A stretch of 64,000 nt of DNA from Flagellimonas marinaquae (GCF_023716465.1 NZ_CP092415.1:523001-587000), one strand, 5' to 3'. Positions 35,504-42,069 are shown, numbered from the stretch's first letter. A program made the numbers and translations. The notes: generated by a model from the letters alone, not told the origin.

Positions 35504-35794
35504 TTACTTGGTGAATTTTGATTCAATGATTTTTCCATTTGCAATATCAACTAAAACAGTAAACCCGTTCCATGTTGATGATTGGATTAATCCATCTTTC
35601 CGTATAATCATATCATTTGAATAACAATCCTTTTCATTTGGCAATTCAGCAAACCAAATTAACTGTCCCTCCTGATCTTTTGCATAGATGTTACTTTCCC
35701 CCTCAGGATAGTCAATATAATTTTCACGAACAATATGAATTCCTTTAACTTGTAAGCTCTCGACTATTTCTGTATGTATGGCTTGAAGCTCCAT
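35504..35794 (-). CDS. Small cassette protein of unknown function
   Basis: 96 aa. The ATG is formed at the edge of repeat R5: the final AT of the repeat (…AAACGAT) plus G starts the gene. The product looks like a single beta-meander domain with YPEGESNIYAKDQEGQLIWFAELP and WNGFTVLVDIANGKIIESKF. It has no signal peptide or membrane helix. No family recognised; the size and setting suggest an immunity-type protein. Confidence 0.6.
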   Translation of the reverse strand: MELQAIHTEIVESLQVKGIHIVRENYIDYPEGESNIYAKDQEGQLIWFAELPNEKDCYSNDMIIRKDGLIQSSTWNGFTVLVDIANGKIIESKFTK

Positions 35795-35809
35795 CGTTTA
35801 TTTGAACTT
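35792..35809 (-). repeat. Cassette-boundary repeat R5
   Basis: 17/18 match. It overlaps the stop codon (TAA, 35808-35810) of the upstream gene and the ATG of the downstream gene, so the two cassettes abut at the repeat. Confidence 0.85.
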
Positions 35810-36203
35810 ATCTATTAAGAATTGAATCTCTGTAATCAATCCATTTTTGTAAATCTCCTTTCGACTTTTCAACATCAAAGAAGAAAGGACTAGAACCATC
35901 TGAAGCTTTTAATTCAAGGCTGCTCAAAATATTTCCGATACATGGCATCGCAAGTTCATTTCCTCTTATATGCATTACGAAACCATTGAAATCCTCAGAT
36001 TCACCCATGTTAAATTCAATAGAGAATTGTCCGTTCTCCAATATCCCCCATGATGGATTTGAAAAATCTACCGTAGGTTCAACTGTCTTGATCTTATCAA
36101 TGATTTCTGACCTAAAACCAATTGATTTTGGTTCAAAGTCATCGGCAATCTCATCCAAAGAATCAAAATCTCCCCAGTCTTGCACGAATAAATCCCAACT
36201 CAT
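35808..36203 (-). CDS. Conserved cytoplasmic cassette protein (MSWDLFVQDWG family)
   Basis: 131 aa. The start MSWDLFVQDWGDFDSLDEI and the following GFRSEIIDKIKTVEP...DFSNPSWGILENGQFSIEFN pattern recall a family I have seen as short hypothetical proteins in many phyla, often in polymorphic-toxin immunity loci or gene-cassette arrays. No catalytic motif is visible. It lies between R5 and R6 with its stop inside R5. Confidence 0.65.
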   Translation of the reverse strand: MSWDLFVQDWGDFDSLDEIADDFEPKSIGFRSEIIDKIKTVEPTVDFSNPSWGILENGQFSIEFNMGESEDFNGFVMHIRGNELAMPCIGNILSSLELKASDGSSPFFFDVEKSKGDLQKWIDYRDSILNR

Positions 36204-36211
36204 TTTGATAC

Positions 36212-36229
36212 AATCGTTTTATTGAACTT
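36212..36229 (-). repeat. Cassette-boundary repeat R6
   Basis: Variant copy AAGTTCAATAAAACGATT (16/18). It encodes the last residues and stop of the upstream gene (CAA GTT CAA TAA, ending ...QVQ) and lies 8 nt before the next ATG. Confidence 0.82.
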
Positions 36230-36512
36230 GTATTATTTCATTTTTAATATTTTCTGGAACATTTATCCAAACAGTTTCTTTGGTTAAACTAAGCTCGCAG
36301 AAGCATTCTTGGTGGACAACTTCAATTATATGATTATACCAATCAAAATATGTCCAATCCGATGGTTTGGGTGAATAAAGAGTTTGGTTTTGAGAGTCCC
36401 AATGAACTTGTGTTGCTGTTCTATATATCAGAGTGAACTTTTGCTCAGCTGGACTAATATTAAGACGGCCTAGGGTATCAATCTCTACTTTCTTTATTAC
36501 ATCTCTCTTCAA
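36219..36512 (-). CDS. Small cassette protein, unknown function
   Basis: 97 aa with a TTG start at 36510-36512; no in-frame ATG exists between the repeat R7 and this point. Features: RLNISPAEQKFTLIYRTA, then VHWDSQNQTLYSPKPSDWTYFDW (aromatic-rich, about 36-58) and ETVWINVPENIKNEII. The last two sense codons and the stop are supplied by repeat R6. No named family; soluble and cytoplasmic by composition. Confidence 0.6.
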   Translation of the reverse strand: MKRDVIKKVEIDTLGRLNISPAEQKFTLIYRTATQVHWDSQNQTLYSPKPSDWTYFDWYNHIIEVVHQECFCELSLTKETVWINVPENIKNEIIQVQ

Positions 36513-36519
36513 CCTTTTG

Positions 36520-36537
36520 AATCGTTTATTTGAACTT
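36520..36537 (-). repeat. Cassette-boundary repeat R7
   Basis: Perfect 18-nt copy between the disrupted membrane-protein gene and the 97-aa gene. Confidence 0.85.
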
Positions 36538-36569
36538 TAAATTCTGTTATACTTCTTGCACATCAATTT

Positions 36570-37084
36570 TTACTCAATATTTATTTTTTGCAACCCAAAA
36601 GGAGTTTCTTTAAATAACGAATCTTTAAAGGTTAGAAAAAGTATTTCACTGTCATTTCTATTCATTCTCAGTAAATAGCTTTTAATTCCAATAGTTTTGA
36701 TTTGAACACGAAGCTTTTTGCTAAGAAACAGTTTCTTATAAGAGATTTTAAGTATTTTTTCTTTTTCAACTTTACAACTTGACCTTCCCAATCAAATTCA
36801 ATCCCATTTTCAAATAAATGAAAATCCGTTTCTGTCCATTTTTTAATATCCGATACTTTTGAGCCAATCCATCCTAAGACCAAAGAACCTGCGAAAAAGA
36901 AATAACCATGTTGAGGGATAATTGTACCATAGTAGAAAATGGACGCATCAATTGGAAGGTTTTTTCCAGTTCCAAGAATATACAGTGTAATCACAAATAT
37001 CACCATGGCTACCAATATCCAAATAAGACCAATTTTTGATAGCCAATTATCTGTTCCATATTCTATGCTTACAGTTTCCTCCAA
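36570..37084 (-). pseudogene. Frameshifted membrane cassette protein
   Basis: Two overlapping minus-strand frames make one protein. The first (from TTG at 37084) has two membrane helices (about 15-37 and 56-75) and reads to FDWEGQVVKLKKKK; the second (to 36570) continues KEKILKISYKKLFLSKK... to GLQKINIE. The change of frame falls in the A-rich run around 36755-36775 and is explained by one inserted or deleted base. The full product would be about 170 aa: two helices, then a cytoplasmic domain. No family is recognised. Confidence 0.65.
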
Positions 37085-37105
37085 ATTATAATACTTGATT
37101 GTCCG

Positions 37106-37123
37106 AATCGTTTATTTGAAATT
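37106..37123 (-). repeat. Cassette-boundary repeat R8
   Basis: 17/18 copy (AATTTC in place of AAGTTC), between the 72-aa membrane gene and the disrupted membrane gene. Confidence 0.82.
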
Positions 37124-37153
37124 TGTTGATTTTAGTTTTAGGCACAACAATTA

Positions 37154-37372
37154 TTAATAAATGAATTCCTTTCCTGATATGAAATTGCCACCACCGATTA
37201 TCACCAATCCGATGATAATTGAAATGGTCAATGCTATTATTATGATTGGACCAAAATCTAAAACATTTTCAGTTCCATCATTGTTGTATTTTATTTCTCG
37301 TTTAAACAAAAAGGAAATAAATAAAGCGATAAATCCAGTTCCAAAAACAATTCTTGCGAAGGTTCTGTTCAT
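37154..37372 (-). CDS. Small membrane protein with two helices
   Basis: 72 aa, ATG at 37370-37372. Helix 1 FARIVFGTGFIALFISFLF (about 4-22), a short KREIKYNNDG loop, helix 2 IIIIALTISIIIGLVIIGGG (about 43-62). The form is that of a hairpin membrane protein, e.g. a membrane-bound immunity protein, but no family is recognised. It lies between repeat R8 and a degenerate copy at 37456-37473. Confidence 0.55.
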   Translation of the reverse strand: MNRTFARIVFGTGFIALFISFLFKREIKYNNDGTENVLDFGPIIIIALTISIIIGLVIIGGGNFISGKEFIY

Positions 37373-37455
37373 AGATTTATGATATCGAGCTTCTTCAAAT
37401 CTTAAGAATTGAATATTGTTTTGTTCTAACGTATAAATATACTCGTCTTTTGAGC

Positions 37456-37473
37456 CTACGTTTATTTTAGTTC
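37456..37473 (-). repeat. Degenerate cassette-boundary repeat
   Basis: Only 11 of 18 positions match, including the CGTTTATTT core (plus strand), but it lies exactly where a boundary repeat is expected between two cassette genes. Confidence 0.4.
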
Positions 37474-37778
37474 CTTTTTTTTACTAACCTTTTAAAATTT
37501 TTGTGCCTTATGTATTTGTAATCAATACCATTGATTACATATTTTCCTTTATCTGTATAAAGTTCAACCCAATAACTTGAAGCAGGTAACGATTGCTTTT
37601 TAAAGCTTGGCTCCCTTGTTAGGGTTAAACTAATATTTGTCAAATCGCTCACTAGTGGAGAAGGGGTCATCAAAAAGGTGAAACATATTAAAAGGAAAAA
37701 AACTATAGTCCCTCCTAAGTAAAATTTACGCTTTTCTTTAAATGTAAGCCCTTTCCATTTTCTTCCTTTATCAGACAT
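37467..37778 (-). CDS. Single-helix membrane cassette protein
   Basis: 103 aa. A basic start (MSDKGRKWKGLTFKEKRKF) precedes one membrane helix (about 23-42, LGGTIVFFLLICFTFLM), and an exported or cytoplasmic 55-aa beta-rich domain follows with YWVELYTDKGKYVINGIDYKY. Could be a membrane-anchored immunity protein; no family recognised. The Cα-rich basic tail overlaps the degenerate repeat. Confidence 0.55.
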   Translation of the reverse strand: MSDKGRKWKGLTFKEKRKFYLGGTIVFFLLICFTFLMTPSPLVSDLTNISLTLTREPSFKKQSLPASSYWVELYTDKGKYVINGIDYKYIRHKNFKRLVKKRN

Positions 37779-37812
37779 TAATTAAAATTAATACAACCCT
37801 CTAAACTGATTT

Positions 37813-37830
37813 AATCGTTTATTTAAACAT
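37813..37830 (-). repeat. Cassette-boundary repeat R9
   Basis: 16/18 copy (ATGTTTAAATAAACGATT) between the GLPGLI-like gene and the 103-aa gene. Confidence 0.78.
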
Positions 37831-37854
37831 TGTTTTGACTCCTTTGTTTGTAAA

Positions 37855-38499
37855 TCATTGTGATTTTTCAATTAGGACTGCATCTTTAGGTATTTCAAAT
37901 TCACTGTTATCTATTTTAAGTGTTTCAATTTTAATAGCTTCTTGAGTTATTTTCATTCCTCCACTTAATGACTCGTATCTTAGAATAACAGATTTTGTAA
38001 GTTCCATAATCTTATTCAAATTGTCTTGTCTGTAGTTTTTATAATGATTTGGGTTTTGTTTCAGATCTGGTGCAAAATAACAAAGTAGTACAGAACCGTT
38101 ATTTTTATCAGTAACAATCAATTTATCACATGCATAACCCAAAATATTATCTGAATTCCTTTCAATACTATATTCAAAATCAAAGTCACTAAATTTTCGA
38201 TAATCTATAAAATAGAGAGTGTCAGATTTAATTTTCTCCTTGTAATAACAAATTGGATTTGATGAATTATATAACTCGTATGGCTTAAAATTACCGTTTG
38301 TGATTTTTTTGTAGGACCCTTCTTTGGTGATGATATTGGTTGTGTCTCCCATAAAAACCAAAAAGCTTTGTATATCAAATGAATTTCTCTCATCGATTTT
38401 TTCACAGGAATTCATGTATGTTATTCTACCCTCAAATTCTTGTGAAAATATTTGATTAGATAGAAGAAACAAAATGAGTAGTATAGCCTTTTTAATCAT
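37855..38499 (-). CDS. Secreted GLPGLI-like protein
   Basis: 214 aa. Signal peptide (about 1-19, ends IFSQ), then a beta-strand-rich domain with FEGRITYMNSC, SDTLYFIDYRKFSDF, DNILGYACDKLIVTDKNNG (about 117-135) and the C-terminal FEIPKDAVLIEK. The order recalls the GLPGLI/DUF4412-type periplasmic proteins of Bacteroidota. First gene of the array on the recombinase side. No function is known. Confidence 0.6.
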   Translation of the reverse strand: MIKKAILLILFLLSNQIFSQEFEGRITYMNSCEKIDERNSFDIQSFLVFMGDTTNIITKEGSYKKITNGNFKPYELYNSSNPICYYKEKIKSDTLYFIDYRKFSDFDFEYSIERNSDNILGYACDKLIVTDKNNGSVLLCYFAPDLKQNPNHYKNYRQDNLNKIMELTKSVILRYESLSGGMKITQEAIKIETLKIDNSEFEIPKDAVLIEKSQ

Positions 38500-38519
38500 C
38501 CTATTATTAGTTTCTTAGT

Positions 38520-38540
38520 TATCATCATTGTTTAAATGTA
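38520..38540 (-). repeat. Degenerate boundary repeat at the recombinase end of the array
   Basis: TTTAAACAATGATGAT (gene sense) resembles TTCAAATAAACGATT with an indel. It is preceded by AAATTTCCTACATTTA, the same 16-nt sequence found before R2, which supports common origin. Confidence 0.35.
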
Positions 38541-38593
38541 GGAAATTTCCAAAAACCAAGAATTCAGTTTTCGGTGAAAGGAGAGTTAAACAG

Positions 38594-39258
38594 TCAATCA
38601 GATTTGATTTTCCTTTTGTGCCTATTACAATTGGCTTTGTCAATATCCTGTTTCTTGTCCCAAAACAAAATTCCACATTCAATACACTTTCTTCTGCCTT
38701 GGTACGCCAAATATTTATAGAGGGTCTTTTTAGAACCAACATCAATGAGTTTCATGATTTCTTCAATGCTTAACTTGTTGTCCCTGTAGTATCGTTCTGC
38801 CAACATTGCTTTGTTCAATGCCTGTTTACTGAGACCAGGCTTCCGACCAATTTTCAATCCACGTCTTCTTGAGCTTTCCATTCCTGCCCGTGTACGTTCA
38901 ATAATTATATCTCGTTCCAATTAGCGAACAAATTGAAGATAAACCTTCCATGAGGGGATGTGGTATCAATGAAGCTTTCCTGAATACTCTTGAAGTGGAT
39001 TCCTTTTTTTTCAAAGTCCTCAATGAGTTTAGTGAGATGTGAAAGGCTTCTGGCGATTCGGTCCAGTTTCCAGACTACGAGAGTGTCACCTTCACGCAAA
39101 ATGGACAAAAGTTCATCAAGTCCCTTTCTTTCCGCTTTTGCTCCAGATGAAATATCGGCATAGATGTTCTTGGGTTTGATTCCTTCCTTTAAAAAGGCAT
39201 CCACCTGTAAATCGTGTTTCTGTGATTTTGTACTCACTCTTGCATAACCGAACTTCAT
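38594..39258 (-). pseudogene. Serine recombinase (resolvase/invertase family), frameshifted
   Basis: Two frames. The first (39258 to 38905) holds the catalytic domain: MKFGYARVSTKSQKHDLQ with nucleophile Ser9, LVVWKLDRIARSL, then HGRFIFNLFA. The second (38920 to 38594) continues ERDIIIERTRAGM and a DNA-binding domain with the helix-turn-helix LSIEEIMKLIDVGSKKTLYKYL. In intact relatives NLFA...ERDIIIERT is continuous, so one base is missing near 38918-38922 (AATTGG where AATTTGG would keep frame). It carries a Cys/His tail (CIECGILFW...CNRH), possibly a zinc finger. It may have served inversion, resolution or cassette movement. Confidence 0.85.
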
Positions 39259-40031
39259 CTTAGGTGTAAAAAAGGGTATATAAGGTAAACTATTTAAGTG
39301 TACCGAAAAAGTAAACTCTTTGGAATCAGTGAACTTGTTTAAGAGTGAAAGTTCAAAAAAACGGTGCCTTAAAATCTACTGATTTAAAATGAAATTCCAA
39401 TCAAAGGCGAACGCAACGCAGTGGAGTGCTGCAAGCCCCAAATCTTGCCAAACTAACCTTACTGAGCGAGGCAATTTTATCTATTAATACGGTATACTCT
39501 TCTCATCATTCGAAGTGATCCAATGGTTTGTTGGCCTCAATTTTATATCGTTCCAATCTCCATTCTGTTATTTTAAGCTTTAGATTGCTTTTCCATAGGT
39601 GCGATTTTGTTTTTTAGTGAAATTGCGCCAATTTTTTCGTCAAAAATTTCCAGTGTTTACAGGGCCTGCCAAAGGGTTTAATGTAGATTTCGGAAAAGTC
39701 TACTGTAGCCCCAATTTTTGCACAGTATTTCAAATACTATTCAATTAACTGGTTTTCAACTTTTTGAACACCCAAAAACAACCGTGATGGCGCAATTTGC
39801 GCATCACCCTCTTGCTATTCATTTTTTCACGCAAGCGTGAAAACCCAAATACCTTTCAATAGTGTATAGATTATCAATTAACTAAGTGGTGGTTGTTTCC
39901 TTGGAGCTATTAATTGAACTTATCTTTCCGAACATTATAAAATTGCAACAGGGACCAAGTGCAAAAGTTTGGGTAAGAAATGGGACTTTTGATACGTCTT
40001 GGTTTAAAAAGAAGGAGATCAGAGTTCCTTT
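39259..40031. other. Non-coding 0.77 kb between the two recombinases, with hairpins
   Basis: No convincing gene on either strand. Two hairpins stand out: 39784-39807 (GTGAT-GCGCAA paired with TTGCGC-ATCAC, one bulge) and 39824-39843 (TTTTCACG-CAAG-CGTGAAAA). The block TTGAACTTATCT at 39914-39925 also occurs at 35802-35813 within R5 and its flank and equals one half of the cassette repeat. The region could contain recombination sites or the promoter feeding the array. Confidence 0.45.
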
Positions 40032-41239
40032 TCAATGGTCAAAATTTCCAAACCTTTCCTTTGCAATATTTGTTTCTGACATTTTTTTGTCCAGTATGGT
40101 ATCCAGTCCGTCCATGTCCTCACTTATCTTTCTGTCCAGCACCCGTGCATAGATCTGGGTGGTGGCCAATTTAGTATGCCCCAATATCTTCGAGACCGTC
40201 TCTATTGGCACCCCGTTACTCAAGGTAATCGTAGTTGCAAATGTGTGCCTTGCCATGTGAAAAGTGATATTCTTCTTTATTTTACAAGCATCTGCCAACT
40301 CTTTGAGATAACTGTTCAGTTTTTGGTTCGAGATGCTTGGGAATAATTTTTCCGGGCTCTTTTTCGGGTGGTAATGGTATCTCTTGATAATGGCTAGGGC
40401 AGGACCTATTAGGGGAAGCTTGAAGGCGTTCTTGGTCTTTAGCCTTTTGGTACTTATCCAATGTTTTCCATCTATTCCCAGAATTAGGTTATCCTCTCCA
40501 GTTCCATCAGATCACAATAGGAAATGCCAGTGTAACAACTGAAAACAAATAGGTCCCTGACAATGCGTAGCCGCTCAATACCCGTATAGTATTCTTGAAT
40601 GTCCTGTAGTTCCTGCAAGGTCAGGAACTCCTTTTCTTTTCTTTCCATCTTTACTTTGAACCTGCGGAAGGGATCTCTGTCTATCCATTCATTGTCCAAA
40701 GCCATTCTTGTCATCTTGCGCAGGCGTTGGATATGCTTCATCGCTCCATTATTTGAGAGCTTTTCATGTTTATGCCTGGGATAGAGTTTGCGAAGGAACG
40801 TCTCAAATCCGACAATAAACTTATGGTCTAGCTGTGAAATTGGATAATCGTCGCTTTTATATTGTTCATTGATATACTTCAATAGGTAGTTCTGTGTCGT
40901 CCTGTAATGCCTCAGGGTAGCCTTGCACAAATTGTGGGCGCAATGCACATTGTGGTGCTCGAAGAGTGTCTTTATTTTTATATTACTCCCGTCTTCACCA
41001 AAATAGTGAGCCTTGACCATCTGTGGTGTAACATAGTGGGATTTAGATCTTAATTCTCGATAGCATTGAAAAAGTTCTGTTTCAACCTCCATCAGATAGG
41101 TGTTGATTTCCCTTGCCTCTTTGGTATGTCCCGAATCCCTCGACCCTTTTCTATCCCAAATTACTATCGGGATAGTATACTTCAAACTCATGTTAATCCT
41201 TTGTGAATCGACCGTGATACGGGCATAAATATTTACCAT
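40032..41239 (-). pseudogene. Tyrosine recombinase (phage-integrase family), frameshifted
   Basis: Reads as a 400-residue integrase of the Bacteroidota mobile-element type once one base is restored. Part 1 (41239 to 40484): arm-binding domain (IYARITVDSQRINMSLK), SAM-like core-binding domain, and the start of the catalytic domain (LFVFSCYTGISYCDLMELER). After LER a single missing G near 40485-40490 shifts the frame. Part 2 continues DNLILGIDGKHWISTKRLKTKN, then HMARHTFA (HxxR), ILGHTKLATTQIYARV with the catalytic Tyr. The first catalytic Arg is replaced (TGIS). Upstream of the ATG, FSISFW-like codons (about 41246-41270) look like the true N-terminus without a start codon. Confidence 0.88.
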
Positions 41240-41414
41240 TCCGCCAACGCTCCTTGCTATACTTATCCAAAAACTAATGGAAAATATTGATCATGTTCTC
41301 ATAGGATTTGTGTTAAATCCAACGATTTTAAACTACGAAAATCAAATGCCAAACATTTGTAATACTGTTAATTACAAATTAATTCAGTTAACATTATCAA
41401 TAAAAATCTTACTA

Positions 41415-41429
41415 ACCGAATTACAAACC
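41415..41429 (+). promoter_or_regulatory. Candidate integrase arm-type site, right end
   Basis: ACCGAATTACAAACC, 14/15 identical and in the same orientation as 33378-33392, lies 104 nt inside attR between the integrase gene and the tRNA. Confidence 0.4.
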
Positions 41430-41476
41430 AAAAAAGGTCAAATCAAACCATATCATATGATAGCTCAAAAAAGTCA

Positions 41477-41515
41477 AAACCTTGCAAATCAATAAGATAT
41501 GCAAGGTTTTGTTTT
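41477..41515. terminator. Island-borne terminator downstream of tRNA-Arg
   Basis: An 11-bp stem AAAACCTTGCA / TGCAAGGTTTT has a T run on each strand. On the minus strand it lies about 20 nt after the tRNA 3' end, so it replaces the displaced chromosomal terminator at 33256-33292. Confidence 0.75.
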
Positions 41516-41532
41516 TGTTTAAAACTTAAAAA

Positions 41533-41557
41533 GTGACCCAGGGAGGATTCGAACCCC
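41533..41557 (-). other. attR: 3' end of the intact tRNA-Arg shared with attL
   Basis: 25 nt identical to 33300-33324. It restores the T-arm and acceptor end of tRNA-Arg so that the host tRNA stays functional. Confidence 0.88.
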
Positions 41558-41607
41558 CAACCCTCAGAGCCGAAATCTGATATTCTATCCAGTTGAACTA
41601 CTGGGCC
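41534..41607 (-). tRNA. tRNA-Arg, anticodon UCG
   Basis: 74 nt without encoded CCA. The acceptor pairs GGCCCAG with CTGGGTC, the anticodon stem is TCAGA/TCTGA, and the loop TTTCGGC places UCG at 34-36 (reads CGA/CGN codons). The T-loop is GGTTCGAATCC. It is the insertion target of the island. The yqeY stop is only 9 nt upstream on the same strand, so the tRNA may be cut out of a yqeY-tRNA transcript. Confidence 0.95.
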
Positions 41608-41616
41608 ATTTATAAT

Positions 41617-42069
41617 CTATGAACTCAATTTAGCCTTGACAATTGCAGAAATGGTCTTTCCATCCGCCTGTCCGGCCAATTCTTTGGAAACAATTCCCAT
41701 TACTTTTCCCATATCTTGCATACCGGAAGCTCCAACGGCATCGATGGTTTGCACCACTACTTTTTCAATTTCTTCTTCTGTAAGCTGCTCGGGCAAAAAC
41801 TTTTCAATTACGGCCACTTGCGCCAATTCGGGCTCTGCTAAATCATCGCGGCCCTGTTCCTTGTAAATGGCCGCACTATCCTTACGTTGCTTAACCAACT
41901 TTTGAACCAATTTGATTTCGTCCTCTTCCGATAACTCTGCTCCCGCACCTTTATCGGTCTTGGCCAACAAGATTGCCGATTTAACAGCACGCAAAGATTC
42001 TAGGGCAACGGTATCCTTGGCCTTCATTGCGGCTTTCATTTCTGTCATTACCTTTTCTTGCAAACCCAT
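41617..42069 (-). CDS. GatB/YqeY domain protein
   Basis: 150 aa, all-helical YqeY protein with the family start MGLQEKVMTEMKAAMKAKDT and the C-terminal MGKVMGIVSKELAGQADGKTIS motif. It is similar to the tail domain of GatB, which binds tRNA in the Glu/Asp-tRNA amidotransferase, so a tRNA-related role is suspected but unproven. It follows ftsZ at the end of the dcw cluster and is separated from it by a terminator. tRNA-Arg follows 9 nt later. Confidence 0.92.
   Translation of the reverse strand: MGLQEKVMTEMKAAMKAKDTVALESLRAVKSAILLAKTDKGAGAELSEEDEIKLVQKLVKQRKDSAAIYKEQGRDDLAEPELAQVAVIEKFLPEQLTEEEIEKVVVQTIDAVGASGMQDMGKVMGIVSKELAGQADGKTISAIVKAKLSS

Larger units (their letters stand above)
33300..41557. 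mobile_element. Integrative genomic island in tRNA-Arg(UCG) carrying a gene-cassette array
   Basis: About 8.2 kb between 25-bp direct repeats of a tRNA 3' end. The content is visibly AT-richer than the flanks. A tyrosine recombinase gene (frameshifted) lies next to the intact tRNA, as in most tRNA-targeting islands. A serine recombinase (frameshifted) lies in the middle, and about ten short same-strand genes fill the left 5 kb, separated by an 18-bp repeat. No conjugation, replication or phage structural genes are seen. Confidence 0.85.

Noticed and set aside
33487..37830. CRISPR array
   Set aside because: The repeats are regularly placed but the intervals are 30 to 900 nt and contain genes; spacers of constant length and cas genes are absent.
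33487..40031. Classical integron with attC sites
   Set aside because: The boundary repeat is only about 18 nt, has no long imperfect palindrome, lacks the RYYYAAC/GTTRRRY box arrangement, and the tyrosine recombinase is of the island-integrase type without the IntI-specific insert signature that I can see.
39886..40152. 88-codon plus-strand ORF opposite the integrase C-terminus
   Set aside because: More than half lies antisense to the catalytic domain with HxxR and Tyr, and no promoter or family pattern supports it.
38594..41239. Programmed frameshifting for recombinase expression, as in some IS elements
   Set aside because: Neither junction shows a slippery heptamer of the A6G type followed by a structure; single lost bases explain both. 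Not fully excluded.
41277..41495. 72-codon plus-strand ORF between the integrase and tRNA-Arg
   Set aside because: Low-complexity product without patterning; it covers the probable integrase N-terminus on the other strand, the candidate arm site and the terminator.
33300..41557. Prophage
   Set aside because: No capsid, portal, terminase, tail or lysis genes; content is small immunity-like genes and two recombinases only.
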